From NCBI GenBank assembly GCA_963513935.1, contig OY740774.1, positions 98,649,668-98,713,667 of the forward strand: a DNA stretch of 64,000 nucleotides, read 5' to 3'. The DNA is from Aphrophora alni (taxonomy: Eukaryota > Arthropoda > Insecta > Hemiptera > Aphrophoridae). The notes beneath the pieces were generated by a model. The model was not told the DNA's origin, searched no databases, and saw only the letters and a list, made by a program, of their open reading frames with translations. Position 1 is the stretch's first letter, and every line of letters begins with the position of its first letter. Shown in pieces: positions 1 to 11,571 of the stretch. A program made the translations under genes and the position numbers.

Positions 1-1079
1 TTTCAGAATACATATAAAATATATTCAACAACAACAAGAAAAAAAGACAACAATACAAATCCACATTTTAAAGATACGTAAGTATAAATAAATTTATTGA
101 ATTAAAAAACAGAAAATATTATAAATTAATAAGTATAAAGGGGCTATAGTTTTACAAGGGATTACATCAGAACTTCAATTGTAGGACAAATTAACAGTTA
201 TCAAATAACAGTTAATAAATAAATAAAAGTAATTAAATATAATGAACTAGAGGGATGAACATTACAATAAAAGTAAACGTTCAAGAAACGAACAGTAAAA
301 AGATACAAATATGTTAAAACACTAAGCCATTTAAATGAATATAAGAAATTTAGTAATTTAATTGAGAAATTAGGTATTACAGGAATCTCTTTATCGGGGG
401 ATAATAATATATTAGAGTTGCACAAAGACAAGCAAGTGATAGAATAATATATATATATATATATATATAAACAGATAAAATAATAAAGTACTACAATAGT
501 ATTCAATAAGGGTTAGTAATAGAAGATAAAATCTGGAGTGACGACCAAAAGCGTAAAATATTAACGCTTTTCGAATTAATTTGCGTGTGTGTGTAATTTT
601 TAAATAAATATAAAATCGATAATTACCGAAGTGTTGAAAATAAATACCTAATCAATAATAATTGTTTCTTTTATTAAATAGAAATTTAAGTAATGTTTTA
701 TTAGTTAGATATTTTTTAATTTAATTTTTAAGAAGATTGTAAATTTGAGAAGCTGCATAATTAAAAAAAAAAATTTAACTCCATTGTCGGTTCAAAAACT
801 TGATTGTCTACTGCAACGAAATTTATCCACTTAACAAGAAAATGAAAATTTTCGGATCTGTTATAAAACATGGATCATCAGTTAGTTTGTGTACAATCGG
901 CTTTGTTACTACTCCAGTACTAAAGTAGGTATCGAAGATGGAGAAAATCTGAAACGTATAAAAGAAATATAAATAATAAGGTAATGCTACAATTGGTAGG
1001 AAGTTTGTACTCAAACTAATTGTGTAGATCCTAGCAGATATAATAATTACACACATCATCATTTATACACATAACTGTT
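1..1079. other. AT-rich stretch without a gene
   Basis: I see no coding signal here on either strand. It holds an (AT)n microsatellite at about 447-469 and otherwise unstructured AT-rich sequence. Short open frames on the minus strand are low-complexity (Tyr/Ile/Leu-rich) and are what AT-rich non-coding DNA gives by chance. Confidence 0.6.
447..469. repeat. (AT)n microsatellite
   Basis: Eleven or so uninterrupted AT dinucleotides. Such runs recur at 3199-3234, 23574-23620, 34082-34133 and 36466-36513. Confidence 0.95.
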
Positions 1080-2335
1080 GCAGAATGTTTAATATTTTAG
1101 TTTAACGTAAAGTTAGGAAGAAATGTGAGAGATTTGTCCTTAAATTTTGGAGGACACATATGTAGTAAAATTAGTGCTTGGCATACATAGATCTTAGTAC
1201 TATGAGCAAGAACAGAGAAAACGTTGACTGAATTAGAATTGAAGCTACAAGAATGGGTTAATGAAGAACAGAACATGTTTATGGTGACGAAAAAGAATGG
1301 TGTAAGAGTAAATTGGTTATATTTGTAAGTGGACTAATAGGCCTATATTGTTGAGGAATTTGAAAAAATCCAATACCTGGTGGGGGTAGGATAATAATAA
1401 TAATAACTAAGATTGAGCTTGGTTTTGAAATAAATGTAAGACTTAGAGCAACAGTTACGAGCTACAAGCAACAATATGGAAAAAGAAAACCATAGACAAC
1501 ATAAAGTTAACTGCTTATAAAGTAATTTTAAATCCATTAGTGATGTATGAAAATGAGAGATGTGTATAAACAAAGAGAAATAAGAAAAGACTGAGCATAT
1601 GGGAGAAGAAATTATTAAAAGGTTTTTCCTTGTTTAACGGCTAATAACATTCCAGTCTTCACTGCCTTGTTAAAAAGGGAAGAAAGGAACATTAAAAAAC
1701 CCTAGAGTTAGAGTTGGAAAAGATCAAGAGTTTATGAAGAGAAGAGAGGATAGGAAAGATGAAAGATAAGGAATTAATAAACGACTATTAGAAAAAAAGA
1801 TGTAAATACAGCTATAGACCTTCGGGATTGTAATGCCTGTACGCATTAAAAATAAGGCTCTGAGGGCAGTTATTAAGAAGAATATTGGGAAAGAAAGGGG
1901 AGGTCATCGAAATGCACAGAGAATTTTCAGGTTTTAAAGTTACGGATTTAGTAACAAGAAGAAAAATGGGAATTTCGACATCGGTTGAGCATGTATGGAA
2001 GAGGACCATGGAAGGCTCTAAAATAAAGTACCGATTGGGAGGGGGGAAGGAAAAGAAGAGAGGAAGATGGACTTAATTGGGTTTATGATATGTAAGATGA
2101 TCAGAGAAAATAGGATTGTGAATGTGAAAAGGACTGCAAACCAGAAAGAAGTTTAAAAGTATTGTAAAGAAGACCAAAGATCAACATTAAGTTAGAGATG
2201 AGTTGATGACCTGGAAGACGTCAAGAGAATAAGGGGGATTACGACATTGGAGAAATGAGGAGACAGAAAGAAGTTGAGCACTGTGATTAAGGAAACTGAG
2301 GTCCTACAAAAACTCTAGCGTTATAGCATGGTTAA
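1080..2335 (+). pseudogene. decayed non-LTR retrotransposon reverse transcriptase
   Basis: This would be the C-terminal half of the reverse transcriptase of a LINE-type element, now dead. Reading across frames, pieces appear in the order expected for such RTs. First comes MFNILV...RKVR at about 1086-1120. Then LAYIDLSTMSKNRENV (about 1172-1220), the position of the catalytic YADD box, here degraded to YIDL. Next are NEEQNMFMVTK (~1260-1292), FEKIQYLVGV (1359-1388, the usual F.YLG motif) and KLTAYKVILNPLVMYENE (1504-1557, the usual LYK..I.PV..YG.E block) followed by RLSIWEKKLLKGF (~1588-1626). Basic C-terminal fragments (KEKKRGRW) follow at ~2050-2075. At least six stops or frameshifts separate them, so no product is possible. 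The tract is purine-rich compared with its AT-rich surroundings. The start is arbitrary, since the endonuclease and N-terminal RT domains are not seen. The clade is not resolved. The identity is from motif recognition only. Confidence 0.75.
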
Positions 2336-3193
2336 CTAGGGGATATAACGTGTTCGACTTTTCAAAAGTTTTTATAAGCAGGTGAGAATTAATTATTTTC
2401 AATTGAGTACACTTTTAAACCTCTTGTCATTCAGCATTTTGATAAATATATATCAAATTATAGCTGCAAAAGCTAGGTAGTATTACTAATTTATTTTTCA
2501 AATTTGTAGTAATGTAAATAAAAGTGAAATGATTTAATTAATAACTCTATTTTGTAGTGTGGAAAACAAATCGGGCTATCATTTGATGTTTATTCTAAAA
2601 GAGGGACTGTAAATAACGTATTGTTTAACTTTGTTATAACCTTTGGTGAACAGTTGTAATTCTGTGAATTTTGCTTTGTTTCAGTAAAGGGATTTCTAGT
2701 TATTTATTATTTTATAACTGATTTATTTCCGCTTTTGTTTAAACATAGTTATGCAAATAAAAGCTTATACTAAAGACAGGAAGTATACACGTTGGAATTC
2801 CATTACATTGAAACATACTTTTATTATATTTAACAAATTAATCCTATAATTTAAAAAGGAATTATTATATCGTGTGGTTAAAAAGTATCCATACTCCTAA
2901 TTTTTGACAGTTTTCGCGACATAGGTGGACTATTTTTACTCTTATTAATTTTTATAATGTTAAAACGGTTTAGCAGCCACCTTGGAAAAGTATTATTGTA
3001 TACTGAATATATTAATATTAAATGATTTTTAAAAAAACTGCAATATAGTTGTGTAATACATATATAAGATTATTTTAAACCTTTGAGTTTTGGGTCATAA
3101 TCTTTTTTTATATCTGTTTTACATCTCCAGTTATTTACAAAAAAAATATCTAAAATTGTAAAAATTTACCTTTTTACATTAAGCCAAAGAGAC

Positions 3194-3198
<5 letters not shown>
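2336..3198. other. no gene seen
   Basis: AT-rich sequence between the dead RT and the TA repeat holding the next transposon. I see no open frame, RNA motif or long repeat here. Confidence 0.5.

Positions 3199-3234
<36 letters not shown>
3199..3234. repeat. (TA)n microsatellite, target of a transposon
   Basis: A (TA)n run that stops exactly where the inverted terminus of the element at 3235 begins. A further short TA run follows its other end (4405-4414), so the element inserted into this microsatellite. Confidence 0.9.
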
Positions 3235-3236
<2 letters not shown>

Positions 3237-4404
3237 CGGTGTTCAAAAAATCTGGAAACCCCTTAATATTAATTTTTTTAATAAACGCAGATCAATGAAA
3301 CTCTAGGATTACGTCCTCACTGTAGTTACCGACTTTTTGCTCATTTTAACTGTCTTTTTTTCACTTTGGGGGGACGTCCTGTGGAGGAAGTCTAAAAAAT
3401 CTTAAATGTAAGCATAGGTCGAAGAATTATACCTCATTTTAAAGGTCTTTGTTAGAGGAACACATTGCCGCAATCCCGACTGAAAAAGGACCATTCGTTT
3501 GGAAATGGCAGCCTCTTAAAGTTTGTTTGATTTTAATGCTAATTCAATGGCAAACTTTTAGTAAGCTTTAGTTTAGATTACAATGTCACTTAGTGAGACA
3601 GAGCAAATAACCATTCTGATGATGAGGGGTTATGGGGATAGAACTCGTTCATATGAGGAGGTATGCCGCTTGTTCAATGAAACTTGCCCCAATTGACCAC
3701 CTATTCAAAAATCAACAGTGTTGAAGACCGTACAGCGCGGTTCTGTAACAGATCGGTCAAGATCCGGATGGCCAAAATCAACAACCAATGTGACCAATCA
3801 GCTACACAAGGACACCACTTCTATCACCTTCTGTTATACCTTCCAAAGTTTGTTTATTTTTTTATAATTTTTGTCTTGCAAAGTAAGTAATTTAAACATA
3901 AACAACTGACATACCGTCTGTTCATTTTTATTAATAATGATAATTGTCCCCAATTACATCTGTGCACTCCTAACGTTTTTAAACAATTAAATCGACCATT
4001 ACTGATATTTCCTATCCCTCCACACTCCAGCTGTGAAATTCTCATAGCTAAAACACTAACATAACCAACACGGTTGAGTATTCACTTCTGCCTCTTAATC
4101 TTCGCAACGTAAAGTTAACAAATTGTAAAAGGTTGCCATTTCCAAACGAATGGTCCTTTTTCAGTCGGGATTGCGGCAATGTGTACCTCTAACAAAGACC
4201 TTTAAAATGAGGTATAATTCGACCTATGCTTACATTTAAGATTTTTGGACTTCCTCCACAGGACGTTCCCCCAAAGCGAAAAAAGACAGGTAAAATGAGC
4301 AAAAAGTCGGTAACTACAGTGAGGACGTAATCCTAGAGTTTCATTGTTCTGCGATTATTAATGAAATAAATATTAAGGGGTTTCCAGACTTTTTGAACAC
4401 CCGG
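3235..4404 (+). mobile_element. Tc1/mariner-type element with long inverted arms
   Basis: The left end reads CCCGGTGTTCAAAAAATCTG and the right end, in reverse complement, CCGGGTGTTCAAAAAGTCTG. Both are bordered by TA (3233-3234 and 4405-4406), the target duplication of Tc1/mariner elements. The similarity continues inward for about 290 bp on each side (3235-3530 and 4120-4404) with few differences, far longer than usual terminal repeats, so the element can fold into a large hairpin. The interior keeps the start of a transposase frame but has no room for a catalytic DDE domain, so this is a non-autonomous, internally deleted copy. A second, more diverged member is at 15216-15921. Confidence 0.88.
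3583..3810 (+). pseudogene. transposase N-terminal HTH domain fragment (DUF4817-like)
   Basis: From the ATG at 3583 the frame reads MSLSETEQITILMMRGYGD, then SYEEVCRLFNETCPN, an in-frame TGA at 3694, and, in the same frame, STVLKTVQRGSVTDRSRSGW. This matches the layout of the DUF4817-type helix-turn-helix domain at the N-terminus of many insect IS630/Tc1-like transposases: a short helical start, the V..LFN...P block, then the K.TV.R...TGSV.DR.RSGRP linker. The domain would bind the inverted ends of its own element. The stop after residue 37, a Trp in place of the usual Arg in the RSGRP motif, and loss of everything downstream show that it is dead. It lies inside the long-arm element, so it probably descends from that family's own transposase. 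Confidence 0.72.
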
Positions 4405-5932
4405 TATATATATATGATCGTACCACTGAACTAAGTATTAAATAAAAAATATACTAGTGTCATATAACCGTGTTTTTAAATCAATAAATAAATTGTTTCA
4501 CGTCCAAGATGGCGGCAAAATATCTTTAAACATACTACAAGAGATATGTGTAAACTTCATTTACCAAAATCAATATGACGAAAATTGTATAAGTAGAAAG
4601 TACACCTATTAGGTAACCATGTATAAATAATCCAATAAGAGCAGTATTTGACATGACATTTTTAACACATTCATACGAAAATAAAATTATGCTATTAAAA
4701 ATTATAAATTTTAACCCCGTTAGGTTAATCCCTAATAGACATTTCAATTATTTTTTAGGAATTGCGATGGATGTTCAATCGAGATATGATGTCTTGTGAA
4801 AAGCAATCCATTTACTTGAAAGAGATTATTGCAATATTTATCCAAAGGAAACGAAAATGAAACAAATAATTCCCTTTAATATCCAACTTTAGTAATCTGA
4901 AAGAAATTCACTTCGTTTCTTTAAAAGCTATCCCCCTAGGCTTTCATTTTATAAAATTGAATGGAGTTATTGTTCGAAATTTTTTGACTGATGATGTTAC
5001 GTTTTCTTGTCAAATCATAACAGATATCCTTTTATATCTTAGCTTTGGTTGGAGTATTGTTTTTTAACCGTTGATCTTATTTATAATTATATGTGCGCAA
5101 TTTTTGACTATCCTTTTAAGAAATTCGTCTATAGTAATTTGATGAAAGTTTCATGAAATGACTGAAACACTTTTAATTAATTGCACATTTCTATTATTCT
5201 AGAAACGGCTGGACTGATCATTTCAAAATTGTTCACAAAATGTAAAGTTAAACCAAAAAAGATATTAAAAGTAGTCTAATAGGTTAGTTTATCCTATCAT
5301 GAACTTCAAGAAGCACTCTATTTTTCTTCAAGAACCACTAAAGGTACTGTGCTGAAATTTTTACTACTTATTTAAGGTATAATAAGGGACATATTTATAA
5401 TACTTCACTGGGAAAAAACTGGTAATACCATTTCTTACGATTTTCCAAAAATATTCTATAAAAACGTTTAAATGTTTATAAAACTTATTCTATCATTATT
5501 CTTTAACAAAGTGTTATAACTATTTGTGTGTTAAATAAGTGGTAATAAGTGTGCTAATAAGTGGTAGTAAAATATTAACTCAATAAATGGTTTCTGAGAA
5601 AAAGTTACACAAGCAATTAAAAACTTGATTTCTGGGAAATGGCAATTGAAATAAAAAATGTGTTATTGATCGTATTCCTTGCCAACATTTTACAACATTT
5701 CCTTTATTAAATGTTGTAGCCCCCTAAGAAGCTCTAAATCCGAGCGTTTTAAAGAATATAAATACGTTTTTGAGCAGCTGAAACCTACTTTGTTGAAAAA
5801 CTCATCTGAATTCTGGCGTTTTTTTATGCAAGCATCATTGTCTCGTCTTTCAATAATTTTAAAGACAGAAAAAAAAAGAAAATAAAACCTCATAAGTATA
5901 TTCATTTTATTGCTTCATTTATTATATCTATC
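4405..5932. other. no gene seen
   Basis: AT-rich DNA. The word AAGATGGCGGCAAAAT at about 4506 belongs to the GGCGGCCATTTT-type words scattered through the window. Around 5530-5575 the words AAGTGG and TAATAAGTG recur several times over a short stretch. No coding signal. Confidence 0.5.
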
Positions 5933-6100
5933 CATTTTCTAAACGGATCAGATAAAGTAATTTTTCAATTTTCTGTAATAATACCTTAGCTTAGGTTATG
6001 TATAGAGAGTTCACTTTATACCAAAGTGAGTTGGAAATAGGCTTATATAGAGATTACGTCTCACTTCCGTAACAGTTCAATGAATTCCTGGAGACAAGTA
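5933..6100 (-). repeat. dispersed repeat, inverted partner of 24008-24217
   Basis: The reverse complement of this stretch shares three colinear blocks with 24008-24217: AATTCATTGAACTGTTAC, then CCTATTTCCAAC...GGTATAAAGT, then GATCCGTTTA near the end. Spacing is similar in both. It is an old dispersed repeat of unknown type. Confidence 0.7.
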
Positions 6101-6299
6101 ATCATTTCAAATATTCTCTCTCAGGCTTATCTACTCACACTACATTCAATAAACGAAGTAAAACGTATTTAATATGAGTGCCATGGTTTTTTACAAGTAA
6201 CTCAGGAACCATTATTTTTGGAGAGATGACGATCACTTCGTTTGGTTTGGGCCCTAAGAGGCAATACTCGAGATATATTTGATCAAATTTGTTAGAGTC

Positions 6300-6672
6300 A
6301 AAATGGGAGCTGCGCCCAATATTAGATGCATAACAAAATTCCCGAAGGTCAAAGCATAGGCCTCATTACAAACGAGGATTTATGGAGAGAAACAGGTCAA
6401 ATTCGGGTCAAACTGCAGATTAAAGAGAGAGGAAGTGGAGGTGGTTAGGGCATACACTGAGGAAGCCAGACGGAACCATTGAGAAAGAGGCCCTAGATTG
6501 GAACCCGCAGGGTGTAAGAAGAAGAGGTCGACCCCGAAAAACCTGGAAGAGGACCATTATTAAAGAAGCAAAAGAAGTTAACAAGACTTGGGGAGAAGTG
6601 AAGGCACTTGCTGGAGACAGGGACAGATGGAGAACTCTTCTGGACGCCCTATGCTCCAATAGGAGATAAAAG
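6300..6672 (+). pseudogene. 3' end of a non-LTR retrotransposon (RT C-terminus)
   Basis: A 5'-truncated fragment of a LINE-type element. One frame gives GLITNEDLWRETGQIRVKLQ (about 6360-6415). A one-base frameshift near 6423 then leads into WRWLGHTLRKPDGTIEKEAL, DWNPQGVRRRGRPRKTWKR, WGEVKALAGDRDRWRTLLDA, and LCSNRR followed by a stop at about 6666-6668. The order NEDLW...WRW.GH.LR...W.PQG.R.RGRP..TW.R...W.....A.DR..WR....ALC is the C-terminal signature of many animal non-LTR RTs, probably RTE-like. Just downstream the sequence AAATAAGTCAAGTAAGTC recalls the short TAAG-type repeats that end RTE elements. Because it ends at a natural stop and is cut at the 5' side, it fits a truncated insertion. 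It is better preserved than the remnant at 1080-2335. Confidence 0.85.
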
Positions 6673-7805
6673 GAAATAAGTCAAGTAAGTCATGGGCCTA
6701 GGCAAAATGTATTTAAAATCTTCATCAAAAGACATACATCATCATAAAGTACACTTTTTTTTATTCAGGGTATAATAAAAGTGATCAATAGTCAAATAAT
6801 TAGATATTGATTTTTGACCCGTCATATAATTTTCCTATACCACATATATGCTAAACAGTAAAACAATAAATTTGTACTTTCTTCAATTACTGTTGGTCGT
6901 TTTCAGAATATTCAAAATTATTTGTGAATTAGAGTGTCTTTTTGCCTTTCGTTTACCTTGATGTTTCATCAAAATATCATTGGTAGTTTTAAAAATATTG
7001 TCCCATGTAAGACGAGGTAAATGTTCTTATGGACAGACAACATCCTTTTCACATTTTTGGAAATTGACGACGAATAGGTTTGTGAGAAAGTATGTGCAGA
7101 CAGTTTAATAAGCGTCACAACATCCCGATATCTGCGTATAAGAGCTTATATCTTTAATTGTATCTAAAAATGTATATAAATGAAAATTCGGGTTTACCTA
7201 TTAAGGGCCCATTTAACCTGTGTAAGGATTTGTCAATCCCAAATTATCCTAGCTGGATATACACTTTTTTCTGTGCAGTCTCGAGTTATGTCCCTCTCTT
7301 TCATCTTTGCTATCGGTATCTCTTTCCCAATATTTGTACTTTTACAACTCTGACTTTATTGAAATATTCGAGGGCGAGGGGGATTTTGTTTTGTATTATT
7401 ATCTTCCTATTTGTGTAGTAGATGATGAACGAGTAGTTTTTCGTCTTTAAATAACAGAGGAGAAAAAGAAGAACGTTAAGAAAGAATTTAAAAAATAATT
7501 AAGAAAATCTTCACCGCCGTATTTTAGTATTACTTTATTGCACCATTTATTTGTTTAGGTTCTAATTGAGAGTGAAAGGTTGTGTCATTTTCATGCATAA
7601 TTTATTTATATTACTTCGTTTAGTTCTATTACAACCACATAACTATTATGCGATATAACATCAATGTTAGTATACTCCAATGAACTGATAAATAATGATA
7701 AGGTCTTGACTGTGTAGCCACTGCCTCGACAATTCCTTATCTCTTCTAATCAAAGTCCAGCTGTTACAGCAACTCTACCTTTAGTTACTGACTTAGTTTG
7801 TTATC
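6673..7805. other. no gene seen
   Basis: AT-rich. A short stretch at about 6800-6855 (TTTTGACCCGTCATATAA) resembles 16255-16300 (TTTTGACCCATCATATAA), so both are pieces of a dispersed repeat. An 86-codon open frame at 7158-7418 has no recognisable features. Confidence 0.45.
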
Positions 7806-7981
7806 AGCTGTCGTTCGTAATGTATCGGATTTATAGGTTATGTTTATTTTTCCTGTAAATCATAGTGTGGTGCGTGTTTTCCCGTTCAAAGTGATTTTAT
7901 ATTTTGTGTATAAAGTGCATTGTGTTGTGATAATTTATTCTGTGGTGTTTATTCTAACATACAGCTTGGTTAGAATATCAA
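7806..7981 (+). other. possible non-coding first exon with splice donor
   Basis: This stretch has the texture of an insect 5' untranslated exon: rich in GTG/TGTG words and free of long A/T runs (e.g. GTGGTGCGTGTTTTCC at about 7868). It ends at a strong donor, ATCAA|GTAAGTAGG (GT at 7982-7983). An initiator-like TCAGC lies at 7804-7808. No open reading frame of note begins in it, so any coding part would be beyond an intron to the right. This is an inference from composition and one splice signal, and transcript data are absent. Confidence 0.3.
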
Positions 7982-8894
7982 GTAAGTAGGCCTAGACTAT
8001 ATTGCTATTTCTTTGTTGAGCGATTTATGTTGTTGATGAAATTCTTTTCTTTATGAGTTGGCATAAATGAAATGTAATAATTAATGGTAAATATGTATTG
8101 ATATTGTATAAGTGATTTTGGTGCAAAATATCTCTAATTCGTCTTCCAAACAGGGTTTTTTTCCTATCATTTCGATAGTTCTTTACATCGTGAAAATAGT
8201 TCTATTTTAAGAACTGTTAAACTATTAAGAACTGTCAAATTAGATGGAAAATTACCAGACTAGAGGTTACCTAACCAGACCTAGTGAAAGAACTACAGGT
8301 CAAGGAAAGTCATTATAATATATTTTCCTCCAAGAAAGGAATTCTAATGCACCTCTAGTTTTTGGATATATTTAACCTTGCCTCATTAGTTAAAATTGTA
8401 TTGTAATTCTCTTTGGGATAAACAATTATTTTATTTTAAACTGTAGAGATGAAAGTCATAAATAAAATCAATTCAGGAAACCGTATTGGACACAAGATGC
8501 TTCATTGTAATGTATTGCTATTTACATGTGTAATTGTATACATGGTGCATATATTGAATTAAACGAATTTTTAAACTGTAAAATGATTACGTGTTGCTGC
8601 TTGTAATTGCTGAGTTCAGTTGCTGCTTTTAAACATCTCCCCATGTCTCCAGTTATTTACAAATAAGGATACGAAATTTTGGAATTTAAAATATTTTAAA
8701 TTCTGTCAATGAAACTTTAAGAGGTTAAATAATTTTTCTTTATTTAATAATATCTGCTTGAACACCACGTAAAGCATTGCTATGAACATAAAAGTCTTAT
8801 GTAGTACCATAAGTTACTAGTATTTAATTATAAGTTAATAGTAGACAACATTAAATTTGTCCTTGAGAGTATTTAAAATGATTAAAAAAATCAC
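7982..8894. other. no gene seen
   Basis: AT-rich sequence that would be intronic if the preceding exon call is right. No repeat or reading frame stands out. Confidence 0.4.
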
Positions 8895-9215
8895 AATTAC
8901 ATTAATAAATATTTAAATTATTTACTAAGGCTATTGTACTACTTGCCCAGCCCAGCATAGCCATCACATCATTTTACAGTGTTAGCTTTTGAATGCTTTT
9001 GACAAGATATTTTTTAATATAGTGTAAGTACGTTAATAAATATTTAAATTATTTACTAACGCCATCGTACTACTTGCCCAGCCTTTTTTTGCCAGCCTTG
9101 ACTTTTGATTGACTATCTCACACATCTCAAATTACTCATAACATTGTATTTAAGTACAGTAATAAACAGGCTATTTAAATTACACATTAACGAACGCCAT
9201 TGCTTATATGGCAAG
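8895..9215 (+). repeat. diverged tandem repeat, ~131-bp unit, about 2.5 copies
   Basis: The block ATTAATAAATATTTAAATTA followed by TTTACTAAGGC and TACTACTTGCCCAGCC begins at 8901. It recurs at 9033 with a few changes (ACTAACGCCATCG), and a weaker third copy starts at about 9159 (AATAAACAGGCTATTTAAAT then AACGCCATTG and GCAAGCC). Confidence 0.75.
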
Positions 9216-11571
9216 CCTAATACAGGCAATATGATTTTGTCGTACCAAAAATAATAGAGAGCATAATTATTTCGGTACACGTATTGAGCTTATGTTTTGG
9301 AGATGTACAAATGAGATGTTTCAAAAAATTACTAACAGTAATGATTAAAAATATGGTAAAATATAACTTAACATTTAATTTACGTATCTACAGATCAAAA
9401 TAATGGAAGGTTTTGTGAACTGATATTTGGTAAAAAGATAGACCTTGGGTTTGGAGATGCACAAAGACACGTTTTTTAATCCAACCATAAAATATTAAAA
9501 TTGGGTAATCATTTAATGTTTTATTTTATTTTTTATATCTCCCAATCCAATAGTCACAGATATCAAAAATTGGTGCACAGTTTAATCTTAGTACCATTAT
9601 TTTTGAATGTGCAGAACTTTTTTTTTAAATTTCACATTGGTAGTTTAAAGAGCTAACTTAAAATTCTATGTCTTTAACTTCAGTTGCAAAAGTTGTAGAA
9701 AGCTGATATTTGATATACATCTCTATCTTTGGAGGTGTATAAAGAACTGGTTGTCTAAAATTTCACCCTGAAAGGGATTAGGTACTTTAAATACTTTTGT
9801 GTGTGTATGCGCTCGCCAACAAAGAACGCGTTTTCACATGACCACATATAGCAGTACTCGCGCTCTTTCACACACACATACACACAACTTTGCTCTTCTT
9901 TCGTCTTTCTTATCGGATTATATAATAGAAACTATATTAAATAGAGAATACAATTGTAAGATGGAAACTAGAGAGCATATCTTTAAAATTTTTGTTGTTG
10001 TGAATTAGCTAATGAGACAATAGACATCTTTTCAAAATAAAACCACTCTAATCATGTTTAGTAGTGAGTCTAAACCTCATTATTTTTAGATTGGATTTGG
10101 TCCCGATATTCTCAATAAATAATTTTACCCTTAGGCGATATTTTAATTATTTGTTATGTAATTATACTACGTTAAAATAATATACCACAATTCACACTTG
10201 GTAATTTAACATTTCTAGGAACAATTTATGTTGTTTTTTATTTGTCAAAGTAAAGGAGGAGTTTTGTTTGGTTCACTTTTTTTTAACAGACTGTATTTCC
10301 AGACAGTGAAAAATCAGTAATGTTCATTTCCTGCCTATATCCCTCCCGCGCGATCACTTGCCTTTGTTTATAAGTCGTCATACCGGTTTCAAAAGACTTC
10401 AATATTCGTATTATTATTTCTTAATCGAGTATCTGCTCAGAATGATCTTGCGCTTCGGATTCGAACTCAGCTTTACCAATCAGTGAATTACTAACGAATA
10501 TTATATCGTCCCTTTGTTCCTAGTTTTTTAAATTTTATTTCGAATCCGAGGATTTTAATAATTGGAACGTTCCGAGGATTTTGATACTCTCATTCACCGA
10601 GTATTTTAATTGGAACTCACACATCACTACTCCATTCCATTCGTACAGAAGGACTTTATTGGAGGATATCGTCTGTCCTATTCTTTGACAAGAAGAATTT
10701 TCATCTACTATAGAATTTTTTATTATAGGCCCCTCACTTTGCGGCCCAGCTGTACTGACAAAAGTAATGCTAAAACGTAAATAAGCATATCGTCGTGTTC
10801 CTTATTAAATTCCCTGTTAATCATATATAATGTATATTTTTAAAACATTTTGTTAAATGCAAAAATAACGATTGAAGATTAAAAAAAACCATTGTTTTGC
10901 AGCCGTTTTTCATAAACACGCGTCTTTGAATTTGCGCAGTGTAAAAACTAAGGGTGTTGGAAAAATTTCCCGTTAGGTGTTTATTAACAGTATTGTTGTT
11001 AACAACATACTCACGTTCCGTAATAAAATAATTACTACAACAATTGTTATTAACGTTTTTGTGAAATATTCAAAGCTTCATAATGGCTTGTTAGAGATAA
11101 TTGCAACTTTCACTGCCATTTTAAAAATATGTAAATGCACTCCAATGAAGAAGTTGACATTGTAATTTGGATTACAAATATTTAATTTACAATTTTAAAG
11201 AAAGCATGTTTTCGATCATCCAGTTACGATTAACAGCTAGGGATGTACAGTCAGTTTAACTAGGCTCATTTTTCCGAGCATCAACAGATTCAAGTTTTAT
11301 ATTTAATATGGATTTAACTTACAGCTGTATAATCTTTTATATCTTAATAATAGATTTAATATATATATTGTATTTTCTTCTTGTACTTGTGACTTTACAA
11401 TATAGAAGTGCCAATGGAAGGAAAGCGATAGTTATAATCACGGATAAATTATATATTTCATTATTAGTTTAAAAATAAATAGGCGTACCTGTCTCTAGCC
11501 CATGCCATGTGTAGATTAGGAATCCTAAATTACCAACTTGTTCTTTTAAAATTTACATTTCAGTAATTAAT
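9216..11571. other. no gene seen; small repeats
   Basis: Around 9800-9890 two GT/CA-rich stretches face each other (GTGTGTGTATGCGCTCG against GCGCTCTTTCACACACACAT), a loose inverted pair. At 10530-10620 the phrases CCGAGGATTTTAATAATTGG and CCGAGGATTTTGAT recur. A tRNA-type B box is listed separately at 10455-10490. A 62-codon open frame at 10977-11165 shows no domain. Confidence 0.45.
10455..10490 (-). other. isolated tRNA-like B-box sequence
   Basis: In reverse complement this reads GAGTTCGAATCCGAAG, close to the RNA polymerase III B-box consensus GGTTCGANNCC. No convincing A box or cloverleaf was found upstream, so it may be a worn SINE or chance. Confidence 0.2.

Noticed and set aside
201..506. 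101-codon open frame, minus strand
   Set aside because: Low-complexity Tyr/Ile/Leu peptide crossing an AT microsatellite.
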